Of a DNA stretch of 64,000 nucleotides, positions 1 through 7,410 are shown piece after piece (the first letter of the stretch is position 1; every line of letters begins with the position of its first letter). Where the stretch lies: assembly GCA_023511455.1 (NCBI GenBank), contig JAIMBJ010000004.1, forward strand, positions 1-64,000, written 5' to 3'. A program made the translations under genes and the position numbers. This DNA comes from Bacillota bacterium. Its GTDB lineage: Bacteria; Armatimonadota; HRBIN16. Below the pieces are notes generated by a model. That model saw only the letters and a program-made list of their open reading frames with translations, searched no databases and was not told the origin of the DNA.

Positions 1-297
1 TGTGATACCATCGAAGCGTTTGGATATGTGACATTTCAAACTGGGAATTAAATGTGACTCGCCATTGGTAACAACAGACTTTTTCGTTTGCATTGGTGAC
101 CACTAAGGCTCTGTGGAAACCTCGCCCTCCAGCCGTGTGCTGAGTAGAAAATCTTCCTCCATTCCATCCCTCGTACTGCTGAAATATAACATCTTCAGGG
201 AGGTGCAGGCGACGAGCGATGCGTCCTATCAGTGCCGTGAAGGGATAAGTGAAAGTCCCTCTCCCGGAAGCTTCGGGAGAGGGACTGGAGGTGAGGG
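1..297. other. Left-edge non-coding stretch with 26-nt-spaced TGTGAY repeats
   Basis: No convincing gene is visible. TGTGAT at 1 and TGTGAC at 27 and 53 are spaced exactly 26 nt apart, a layout seen in terminal multiple repeats of some insertion sequences (for example IS21-like) or in regulator iterons. Nothing to the left can be checked because the window begins here. The right part (254-286) holds a hairpin described separately. Confidence 0.35.
254..286 (-). terminator. Hairpin terminator after the ADP-ribosylglycohydrolase gene
   Basis: AGTCCCTCTCCC pairs with GGGAGAGGGACT around a GGAAGCTTC loop. On the minus strand it is followed by a short TTTC run and lies about 12 nt beyond the stop codon of the minus-strand gene, fitting an intrinsic terminator. 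Confidence 0.6.
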
Positions 298-1773
298 TTA
301 CTTCTCGCAAATGCACGCCTCTACCCGGGCGTGGCATCTCGGGCAGGTGGGCACGTTTTGACCAGCGGGATAGCCTCTGGCTTCCCCCGGTCCCAGCATC
401 ACGAATGTCGCGTTCAACAGCGTGCCGTCCAGCGTAGCGGTAACCTCTATCGTATTGCGGTCTGCCACCTCATCGGCGTACAGGATGAAGCGCTGCTGCC
501 CCAAAAGCTCACTGGAAGGTTGAACACGCCAGCCCGCTGGTACCCGTATAGTCACGCTGGCGGACACCGGCGCGTCATTTTCCTTCACCGATACGCCGAT
601 GACTTTCTCGACGCCCGGACGCAGCACCGGCTCGCCGTTGTAGTGCAGGGCGATATCATAGCCCTTTGTGTGTATGATAGCGGATTGCGGGTCGCGACTC
701 AGTGCCAGTAATGCCCGCTCGTTACGGAAAAGCAGAGAGAGCAGGTTATCAGGCAGGCGAGTGGCATCGCCCAGAGCCGCGCTGTCCGAGTGCGCTTCCA
801 ACATCTTCTTACCCACCTCTACCGTACGCTCGGTCAGTTCGGCAATGGTCTTGGGGGCGTCGATTCCGCGTGTGTACGGGTGCAACACGATAGCGTCGCC
901 TATCGGTTTTATCCATTCCTGCGGGATGCCCTTCGTGCCGCCCAGAATACCCAGCAACGAACCCAGCGTTGCGCCGGTACAGTCGGTATCGTAGCCACAG
1001 TTCACGGCGGTGCAAAGTTTGTCGCCGTAGTCGTTACCGTACAGCCAGCCCAGTACGGTGAAACCATGATTTTGCACGGCGTGGCAGGGCTGATTGTGTC
1101 CGAAGTTGAAGAGGATACGCTCACGCGCCTCTTGCCAGGGCACGCCGTTGTCGTAGCACCACACCGCCTCGCGGATCACGCGCGAAATGCGGCACCAGAC
1201 CGGAATCATGGACAATCCGATGCGAATCAGCGTGTGCGGGTCGGAAACCACAAACGCAGCGCTCTCCACCGCCGCCCAGAACATCTCGCCGTAGGTGCCC
1301 TCGCCGCCTGCGTGGTCCATCGCCGAGTCCATCCACGCCAGCGAAGCCGCCAGCTGGGGGTCGCCCGGCGCCACACACGCCCAAATCTCGCTGCGGATGG
1401 GCGAACCCATCTCGTCGATATAGTAGTTCTCGAAGCAGCCTGAAATCGGCGGGCGCAACCCGCGGGAGATATTGCGCATACAGAAGCCATACTCGTTCCA
1501 CGGGTAGGAAGCAAGGTGTTTACTCCAGTAGTCCACGAAATCGCTCAGAGTGATTTGCACACCCCGTTCGCGCAACATCTCCAGCCAGACCAGCTGGAAA
1601 TCCAGGTCGTCATTCGCAGATGCCCTGTCGGGCACGGGGTCATAGAAGGTGAGGGAATGCAGTTTTTTCTGTCCCTCGTAGGGCGCGCCGAGATTACCCC
1701 CGATGTTCTTGCCCATCCAGCAAGCGTACACTTTGTCGCGGTATTCTTCCAGAGAAATGGTTATCGGTTTCAT
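298..1773 (-). CDS. ADP-ribosylglycohydrolase-family protein
   Basis: A 491-residue protein whose first ~330 residues resemble the ADP-ribosylglycohydrolase (DraG/ARH) fold: an N-terminal CWMGKNIGGNLGAPYEG segment, an acidic NDDLDFQ metal-site region and a late GYDTDCTGATLGSLLGI segment typical of the family's Mg-binding C-terminal motif. The C-terminal ~130 residues look like a beta-sandwich, ending in CPRCHARVEACICEK, a possible small zinc site. No signal peptide is visible. The ATG has GAGGAGG about 10 nt upstream. The gene lies 19 nt after a secreted glycosidase-like gene and is probably cotranscribed with it. Enzymes of this family remove ADP-ribose from proteins or nucleic acids, but glycosidase-linked members are uncharacterised, so the substrate is unknown. 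Confidence 0.85.
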   Translation of the reverse strand: MKPITISLEEYRDKVYACWMGKNIGGNLGAPYEGQKKLHSLTFYDPVPDRASANDDLDFQLVWLEMLRERGVQITLSDFVDYWSKHLASYPWNEYGFCMRNISRGLRPPISGCFENYYIDEMGSPIRSEIWACVAPGDPQLAASLAWMDSAMDHAGGEGTYGEMFWAAVESAAFVVSDPHTLIRIGLSMIPVWCRISRVIREAVWCYDNGVPWQEARERILFNFGHNQPCHAVQNHGFTVLGWLYGNDYGDKLCTAVNCGYDTDCTGATLGSLLGILGGTKGIPQEWIKPIGDAIVLHPYTRGIDAPKTIAELTERTVEVGKKMLEAHSDSAALGDATRLPDNLLSLLFRNERALLALSRDPQSAIIHTKGYDIALHYNGEPVLRPGVEKVIGVSVKENDAPVSASVTIRVPAGWRVQPSSELLGQQRFILYADEVADRNTIEVTATLDGTLLNATFVMLGPGEARGYPAGQNVPTCPRCHARVEACICEK

Positions 1774-1792
1774 CTCCTGTGTTCCTCCTCAT

Positions 1793-3955
1793 TTATCGGT
1801 TCCAGCGTTCCAGCACCACTTCCTGCAAACCCTGCCAATCGAGGCGATGCAGTTCGGGTGTTACAGTTCGCAGGTTCAACCGACGCTGCTCACCGCTTGC
1901 CGTCCTGCCGGTAGCCCTCCATGAGCCCGAGGGCAGGCGAACCAGTGGCGTTTCGCCGTTATCTCCATCCTTCTCAATGCGGATAGTTGTCGGCGTCACC
2001 GTAATCGCCAGCGTGATTCCATGCCAGCGGATACGGTCAATACGTAACGATTCCCAGCCGGAGGGCAGTTTGGGGTCTATCGCAAACCCATCGGCTGTTG
2101 GCTGGAAACCGAGGAAGCCGTAAAGCATCACCTGCGGCACCAGCACGCTCTCGAAAAACTCCATATCCAGCCCCAATCCGCCTGCGGTGCCCCCGCCCTG
2201 CAACTTGCCCGGACGGGAACCATCGTAGTACTTGCGATAGCCGCCGGCTTGTTCCACTTCCTCGAACCAGCGCAGTATCTCCTGCAGGCGGTTCCACGCG
2301 TCGTCCGCGCCCCGCACCTTCAGCCGCGCCATTAGGTCATGGCACGAGAATCCCAGCACCGCGCCGCCGTCCTGTACCTGGTCGCCGAACGGGATGCTCT
2401 CCGGCGCGCTCCATGCCCACAAGTAGTAATCGATGTTGCGTTTGGTACTGGCACGTGGGGCGAATCGCCAGTAGTAGATATCTGCTCCAGTGGAGGTGTC
2501 GCCTTGCACGATGCGCTCGCCGCTGACCCAGCTCAGGATGTCGCGGGCGCGTTCGGGTGGGGCGAAGCCGTAATAGACCGCCTCCAGATTCAGGAAGGTG
2601 TAGCCGTAGTCGTGCATCTTGCCGTCGGCATCGATGGGCGCGTAGCGATGGGTCTTCGGGTTCCAGAACAGGCGGTTGCCTTCCGCTTTCACATCCTCTG
2701 CATGGCGAAGCAGCTCCTGTGGGTCGAGTTCGAACACCCCTCTCGGCATGTTCCACTCCGGGTGACGTCGCACCTCGGCTTCGATTTGCGCCATTTTGCG
2801 CAGCGCGTCGTAGTAGTGGATGGTGGCGTACACGTCCCTGTCGCCAAACGGCAGCAGGTCCCAGTAGTTATTGCCGATGCCATACCCGTGTCGGATGCGC
2901 TTCTGCCCGTCACGGGTGTATTCGATGCCGCTGCGCCCGTCATGCCCCACCCACGGGGTGTAAACCACTTTGCGCTGCAGCGTCTGATGCTCGGTCATCA
3001 TGTAGCGCATGGCAAGGCGCATCCGGTTCAGGTTCTGACGCAGGAACTCGAGGTCGCCCGTCCACCAAAAATAGGTGGCGCACCCCCGCACAAAGTTCTG
3101 CGCGTTGATGTTGTGTCGGGTGTCGTACTGGGTAAAGAACGCCTGAATCACGACTTCACCGCCCGGTCTAGGATTTCCGAAACCGATGCGAAGGCGGGTA
3201 ATGTCACCCTTCCACTGCGGGTGGCGGTACAGCGGAATCATCTCGTAGCGGATGCTCTCCCCAGCGTGTGGAGAAAAATACATGCGTCGTTCGGGAGAGA
3301 ACTCCGGTTGCTGGCGCGTTGTCCACTCGATGTATGGCTGTGCGCCTTCCAGCCCCTTGCTCCTCCAGCGCAGCTGCAGAAAGGGCGACTCAAAGGGGTC
3401 AATATCGCAGGCGGGAGTGGTCACCGAGGCGTTCGCAGCGGTCAGCACAATCTTCCAGCCCTCGTCGGTGACACCCGCATTCTCCGCACCCCACAGGTCC
3501 CATCCATCGGGTGTACTCAGCTGATCGGTGCGCCAGCCCGGCCCCACGGTGTCCTTAAACGAGAAGTGCCAGCCTGCGGTGCGCCTGCCCTGATTCCAGA
3601 AGGGGAACGGCCAGCCCAGCTGGTGTGCGATGGAGGCGTGCTGGTGCGTGGCGACGTAGCCTTCGTCGTCGATGATGCGTCGGCTGAGCGCTTCCTTCCA
3701 CTGCTGGCGGAAAGCGTCGGCGAAGCCGCTGGTATCGACGGCAGGCCAGAGTGCAGCGCAGGAGAGCCACTCATCCCACAGAGTCGCTTTTGGTCCTGCG
3801 CCCGGATAGTGCAACCAGAACAGGCGCCGCAGGGTCTGAAGCGGTCTCTCCTGCCCGGGCACCTCGAAGCGGGGGAAATCTTCGGGGACATCCGCGTACA
3901 CCGCGCCAACACATGTCAACACGAGCAATACGACCAAACATCCTTGCCACCACAT
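1793..3955 (-). CDS. Secreted six-hairpin glycosidase-like protein
   Basis: The start is placed at 3955, where the protein opens with a signal peptide (MWWQGCLVVLLVLTCVGAVYA) and GAGGTG lies 6 nt upstream; the frame is open further 5' but that extension is charged and unlike a leader. The mature ~700 residues have an N-terminal beta-rich domain and a helical (alpha/alpha) barrel with Trp/Tyr-rich segments such as GIGNNYWDLLPFGDRDVYA and DYYLWAWSAPESIPFGDQ, as in GH63/GH37/MGH1-like glycosidases. A C-terminal beta domain carries the family's typical small-substrate cap (LPSGWESLRIDRIRWHG). The likely role is hydrolysis of an extracytoplasmic oligosaccharide; the substrate cannot be read from sequence. 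It heads a two-gene operon with the ADP-ribosylglycohydrolase-family gene. Confidence 0.75.
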   Translation of the reverse strand: MWWQGCLVVLLVLTCVGAVYADVPEDFPRFEVPGQERPLQTLRRLFWLHYPGAGPKATLWDEWLSCAALWPAVDTSGFADAFRQQWKEALSRRIIDDEGYVATHQHASIAHQLGWPFPFWNQGRRTAGWHFSFKDTVGPGWRTDQLSTPDGWDLWGAENAGVTDEGWKIVLTAANASVTTPACDIDPFESPFLQLRWRSKGLEGAQPYIEWTTRQQPEFSPERRMYFSPHAGESIRYEMIPLYRHPQWKGDITRLRIGFGNPRPGGEVVIQAFFTQYDTRHNINAQNFVRGCATYFWWTGDLEFLRQNLNRMRLAMRYMMTEHQTLQRKVVYTPWVGHDGRSGIEYTRDGQKRIRHGYGIGNNYWDLLPFGDRDVYATIHYYDALRKMAQIEAEVRRHPEWNMPRGVFELDPQELLRHAEDVKAEGNRLFWNPKTHRYAPIDADGKMHDYGYTFLNLEAVYYGFAPPERARDILSWVSGERIVQGDTSTGADIYYWRFAPRASTKRNIDYYLWAWSAPESIPFGDQVQDGGAVLGFSCHDLMARLKVRGADDAWNRLQEILRWFEEVEQAGGYRKYYDGSRPGKLQGGGTAGGLGLDMEFFESVLVPQVMLYGFLGFQPTADGFAIDPKLPSGWESLRIDRIRWHGITLAITVTPTTIRIEKDGDNGETPLVRLPSGSWRATGRTASGEQRRLNLRTVTPELHRLDWQGLQEVVLERWNR

Positions 3956-4066
3956 ATTGCACCTCGCGGGAGAAACTGAGAGTCTGTTCCGCAGGGGACC
4001 AGCATTTCCTGCTTGCTTGTGTTCGTCGCCGCCACCCTTACTGCGGGATGAACGCCGCGAGTGTGA

Positions 4067-4072
4067 TATGAT
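4067..4072 (+). promoter_or_regulatory. -10 element for the lysine aminotransferase-like gene
   Basis: TATGAT preceded by TGA gives an extended -10, 36 nt before the ATG. No good -35 is seen at 17 nt. Confidence 0.4.
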
Positions 4073-4107
4073 ATACATGGAACTTATTCTGCGGAGAGGC
4101 TGCCGAT

Positions 4108-5430
4108 ATGCCAAAATACCCGGGCGCGATCAGCCAGCAGATGCTGGAAGAGCTGTCGCATTACGTGATTGCCACACCCAAGCCGTTTGTAGTGGATTTG
4201 GAACACAGCGAAGGGATGTGGCTGGCGACGGTGGACGGACAGCGCGTGTTCGACTGGGCGGGCTACTACGCCTCCAAGCTGATTGGGCACAACCACCCGC
4301 GCCTGTATGAACCCGAATACCTCAAGAAGCTCGCCCGTGCGGCAAACAACAAGGTGGCTAATCCGGACTTCCTCACCCCGGAGTGCCTGGAATACTATCG
4401 CCTGCTCCATGAGCTGGCTCCGCAGTGTATGCGCAACCCGCGTCTGGAGGTCTATGCGGTCAACTCCGGCGCGGAAGCGGTGGAAAATATGATGAAGTAC
4501 CTCATCAACCTGCATCACCACAAACTGCTGCGCAAAGGGAGGATACCCAATCCGCGCCGTTTTATCTATTTTGACCAGGCGTTTCATGGGCGCACCGTGT
4601 TCGCGCTGAACGTGACGCAGGTGGCGCACGACCCCATCGTCACCAAAGACTTCCACGGCTTCATTCCGGGCAACATCCAGGTGCCCTTCCCCGCGATCGA
4701 CACCTCGCTGCCCGAATCGGAGAACCGCGCCCGCACCCAACGCAGTCTCGAGATTGTGGAAGACTTCCTGCAGCGGTATCAGGGAGAGGTGGTTGGCATT
4801 ATCGTGGAGCCGCTGCAGGGTGCGGGTGGACATCGCGTCGCACTGTCGGAGTTCTTCCGCGGCTTGAGCGAGCTGGCCCATCAGTACGACGTATACCTGG
4901 GCTTCGACGAGGTACAGACCGCAGGAGGACAGACAGGCACCTTCTTCGCCTGCGACCAGTTCGACCTCCCCTACCCCCCACAAGCGGTGGCGACCGCGAA
5001 GAAGCTGGGCAACGGCGTGGTATATATGCTGTATCCGATGGAAGACAGGGGCGTGCTGGACTCGACGTGGGGCGGTACACTAGCGGATATGGTGCGCTTT
5101 GTGCAGGAGATGAAGATTGTGCGCGAGGAACGGCTGATAGAGCAGGTTCCCGAAAAGGCGGCAGTGCTGGTGGACGGTCTCAACGACTTAGCTCGACGCT
5201 ACCCCGACCGCATCTATAACGTGCGCGGCATGGGGCTATATCAGGGGTTCAGTTTGCGCCAACCTGACCAGCGCCAGAGGCTGCTGGACATCGCCCTGCA
5301 AGAGGAGGACCTGCTGTTGCTCGGCGCGGGAACCGATACGATTCGCCTCCGCCCCAGTCTCAGCGTGACAATAGAAGACATCCATCTGCTACTTCAGAAG
5401 CTGGAGCGGGTGGTGAACGCGCTACAGTAG
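4108..5430 (+). CDS. lat: Class III aminotransferase, L-lysine 6-transaminase-like
   Basis: A 440-residue PLP-dependent class III aminotransferase. Visible landmarks are the cofactor-binding NSGAEAVENMMK segment (~residues 128-139), the QAFHGRT motif, the FDEVQTAGGQTG segment with the Asp that contacts the pyridine nitrogen, and ATAKKLGNG with the candidate Schiff-base lysine. The overall pattern, including DSTWGGTLADMVR, is that of L-lysine 6-aminotransferase, which makes 2-aminoadipate semialdehyde from lysine and 2-oxoglutarate, rather than ornithine or GABA transaminase. GGAGAGG precedes the ATG. It is divergent from the glycosidase-like gene and stands alone. A P5C-dehydrogenase-like gene at 44 kb could act on a related semialdehyde, but this link is speculative. 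Confidence 0.8.
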   Translation: MPKYPGAISQQMLEELSHYVIATPKPFVVDLEHSEGMWLATVDGQRVFDWAGYYASKLIGHNHPRLYEPEYLKKLARAANNKVANPDFLTPECLEYYRLLHELAPQCMRNPRLEVYAVNSGAEAVENMMKYLINLHHHKLLRKGRIPNPRRFIYFDQAFHGRTVFALNVTQVAHDPIVTKDFHGFIPGNIQVPFPAIDTSLPESENRARTQRSLEIVEDFLQRYQGEVVGIIVEPLQGAGGHRVALSEFFRGLSELAHQYDVYLGFDEVQTAGGQTGTFFACDQFDLPYPPQAVATAKKLGNGVVYMLYPMEDRGVLDSTWGGTLADMVRFVQEMKIVREERLIEQVPEKAAVLVDGLNDLARRYPDRIYNVRGMGLYQGFSLRQPDQRQRLLDIALQEEDLLLLGAGTDTIRLRPSLSVTIEDIHLLLQKLERVVNALQ

Positions 5431-5449
5431 TTAGATTAAAGAAACTGGC

Positions 5450-5810
5450 TTAGTCGCCAGAGTTTCCTTCAGGTTGATAGATACGTATCCTGCCTGTTTG
5501 TACAATCCAAAGCAAACCGTCAATCGATTCACGCTGGAGACCCAGTAGTAGCGTTTCCGCTGCTTCCTGAATATCCTTTAGGGTGCAAGGGCTGGGAACT
5601 CGTAGTACAGCGATGCCCGAATATTCAGCCGGGTTGAATAGTAGCGGATTTGAAAAGTCCATATCGAGCGTGACGAGACAACGCTTCTCCTTAGCACATA
5701 TCGGAGGACGAGCACAAGCCTTCTGAAAAAACGGTTTCCGCATCATGGCCAGCTTCGCGAAATATGCGTGCTACGCTCTCGCCCAGGTTTTCGTCCAGCT
5801 TGAACCGCAT
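5450..5810 (-). pseudogene. Broken DUF5615 (VapC45-like PIN) toxin
   Basis: An ATG at 5810 opens a frame coding MRFKLDENLGESVARIFREA and on to GLCSSSDMC, which stops at TAA (5691-5693) after 39 codons. The rest of the same protein, KRCLVTLDMDFSNP and YSGIAVLRVP, continues in a different frame to 5450. Together they match the DUF5615 PIN-like toxin pattern (DENL at the N-terminus, LVTLDxDF in the middle). The junction near 5700 is shorter than expected, so a small deletion not divisible by three is the likely cause. It starts 2 nt after the intact DUF433 antitoxin gene. Function as a ribonuclease toxin is very unlikely, unless the frameshift is a sequencing or assembly error. Confidence 0.8.
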
Positions 5811-5812
5811 TG

Positions 5813-6046
5813 TCACCCGATAAGCACGTGACGTTCTCGAGCCATCTCGGCCCCATAGGCAATACATGCCAGAACATCTGCTTCTTCTAGCCCGGGGTAC
5901 TCTTGCAAGATGTCATCTATCTTCATCCCGCTCGCAAGCATGTCAAGAATGAGAGACACCCATATCCTGTGACCGCGAATGCAGGGCTTACCAAAGCAGA
6001 TGTTAGGGTCAATCGATATGCGCTGTAAAAGCTCTTCGCGTGTCAT
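5813..6046 (-). CDS. DUF433 antitoxin (VapB45-like)
   Basis: A 77-residue DUF433 protein starting at the ATG at 6046, preceded by AAGGGTG. It shows the family signature ISIDPNICFGKPCIRGHRI, the helix segment DMLASGMKIDDILQEYPGLE and a C-terminal ADVLACIAYGAE. DUF433 proteins carry a helix-turn-helix and pair with DUF5615 PIN-like toxins, usually repressing their own operon. The partner gene immediately downstream is frameshifted, so this antitoxin appears to survive without an active cognate toxin. Confidence 0.85.
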   Translation of the reverse strand: MTREELLQRISIDPNICFGKPCIRGHRIWVSLILDMLASGMKIDDILQEYPGLEEADVLACIAYGAEMARERHVLIG

Positions 6047-6370
6047 TTGTACACCCTTTGTACGTTGGTTCTGGCAACTATTATACCACCTGCTCGGCTC
6101 CCTGAAAAAGGTGTGAAAAACGCTGCTGAACTCAGAAGCGCACTGACTGCTTTTTGACACTACCATACCCTGCCTCTGCTTCCTTTAAGCAGAGCTCACG
6201 GCGTCACCTGTGAGAGCGTCGGGTGGCTGGGAAACGCTTAACACCCTCATAAAAGTTGACGATAGCGTTTGCTCCCAACACCCTGTAAGAGGTATTGAAA
6301 GTCTCTGCTGCGGAGACTATACTCTTAGCTGCGTAAGCGATTACGTAAATCTTTTCAGGGAGGCACGTCC
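6047..6370. other. Intergenic region upstream of prepilin 1 with a LacI-like operator
   Basis: No gene is seen. Besides the minus-strand promoter, it contains GTAAGCGATTAC (6333-6344), an imperfect palindrome of the LacI/PurR operator kind with a central CG, 27 nt before the prepilin ATG. The adjacent TTACGTAA (6341-6348) is a perfect 8-bp palindrome. This is a candidate site for a regulator such as the GntR-LacI hybrid encoded at 15.7-16.9 kb, but no direct evidence links them. Confidence 0.4.
6080..6108 (-). promoter_or_regulatory. Promoter of the DUF433/DUF5615 pair
   Basis: On the minus strand TTTTCA and TATAAT are separated by 17 nt, with the -10 element 34 nt before the ATG at 6046. 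The -10 is perfect consensus and the -35 matches 4 of 6. Confidence 0.55.
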
Positions 6371-7213
6371 ATGCAACGCAAAGCCTTTACGCTCATCGAG
6401 CTGCTGGTAGTTATCGCGATTATCGCGATACTGGCAGCCATCCTGTTCCCCGTCTTCACGCAGGCGCGGGAGAAGGCACGGCAGACCACCTGCCTGTCCA
6501 ACGCCAAGCAGATTGGACTGGCTACGCTGATGTATGCCAACGACTACGACGAACGCTTCCCGCACCAGCAGTGGCGTGACTGGGGAGACCCGCAGGTGCC
6601 CGGGCGGCGACGCGCGTGGACGATGGACATCGCACCCTACGTGAAAGCCGGTCAATATGGCGACTCCGGACACGGTGCGGCGCGCGGAGTTGGCGGCATC
6701 TTCGTGTGCCCTTCGCACCCCGACCCCAAACAGGTCTTCCACTACGGCGTTCATGAAGCCCTGTTCCGTGGATGCTGGTGGGGCAGTCCAGAAGAGCAGC
6801 AACCCTGCACCGACATCTCAGCTACGTTAGCAGAGATCGACCGCCCATCCAACATCGCCATCATCCTTGAGAAGGGACGTGCGGACTTCCAGTCCGTCCA
6901 GCCCGACGGCACGTCCAACTCGTGGCCCTTCTTCCAGGCATGGGGACACGTGTGGGCATGGGAGAACCCCGCTGCTGGCTGGCCGAACGGTCCTGCCAAC
7001 CAGAACGCGACGGGTCTCTCCTACCCGAACCCAGACCGCGACTGGTCGCCAGGATCGTGGGACGGACGCTGGCCGCATGCGGCGGTGATGCCGCGCTTCC
7101 GCCATAACGGTCACTGCACTACCATCTTCGCGGATGGACATGCTAAGGCGATGGCGAAGGGACGACTGAACTGGGTCGACCATATCTACGTGCCAGGCCG
7201 TAACGGCTGGTAA
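6371..7213 (+). CDS. DUF1559-type prepilin, copy 1
   Basis: A 280-residue type IV/type II pseudopilin-like protein. It has a class III leader (MQRKA, cleavage before FTLIELL), a ~20-residue hydrophobic helix ending ILFPVF, then [13 protein letters not shown] and [11 protein letters not shown], and near the C-terminus the [15 protein letters not shown] segment that defines the DUF1559 H-X9-DG region. The residue before the cleavage site is Ala rather than the usual Gly, as in the other two copies here. The start follows CAGGGAGG. Expanded sets of such genes occur in Planctomycetota and Armatimonadota; they are probably surface-displayed, but their role is unknown. A LacI-like operator candidate lies upstream. 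Confidence 0.9.
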   Translation: MQRKAFTLIELLVVIAIIAILAAILFPVFTQAREKARQTTCLSNAKQIGLATLMYANDYDERFPHQQWRDWGDPQVPGRRRAWTMDIAPYVKAGQYGDSGHGAARGVGGIFVCPSHPDPKQVFHYGVHEALFRGCWWGSPEEQQPCTDISATLAEIDRPSNIAIILEKGRADFQSVQPDGTSNSWPFFQAWGHVWAWENPAAGWPNGPANQNATGLSYPNPDRDWSPGSWDGRWPHAAVMPRFRHNGHCTTIFADGHAKAMAKGRLNWVDHIYVPGRNGW

Positions 7214-7239
7214 AGCCGCCCCCTCGCCATCCGTTGGAG

Positions 7240-7263
7240 CCCTCGGTGCGCCCACACCGGGGG
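7240..7263 (+). terminator. Hairpin after prepilin 1
   Basis: CCCTCGGTG pairs with CACCGGGGG (one wobble) across a short loop, followed by a T-rich stretch starting about 7 nt later. It lies 27 nt after the prepilin stop. Confidence 0.45.
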
Positions 7264-7341
7264 CACTTTGCTTATTGTTGTTTACCGCGCGGGCGATTTC
7301 CTCCTGAGGTTTGGTTGTCAGTGTCCCGAATGTGCTCTCCT

Positions 7342-7371
7342 TTGACCTCTGCAGGGTTCACATGGTATACT
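7342..7371 (+). promoter_or_regulatory. rimO promoter
   Basis: TTGACC and TATACT are separated by 18 nt, with TGG before the -10 (extended -10). It lies 40 nt before the chosen rimO start and supports that start, since further upstream start codons in the frame would be outside the transcript. Confidence 0.65.
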
Positions 7372-7410
7372 AATGTGCGCACGTCAGTGCGCTCTTTTTG
7401 TGAGGAAAGC

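Noticed and set aside
2339-3979. A 546-codon open frame on the plus strand
   Set aside because: Antisense to the secreted glycosidase-like gene; composition biased, no ribosome binding site.
5450-5746. An independent 98-residue gene
   Set aside because: Its N-terminal ~16 residues are unrelated to the family, while the remaining part is the C-terminal half of DUF5615; it is better explained as the broken toxin.
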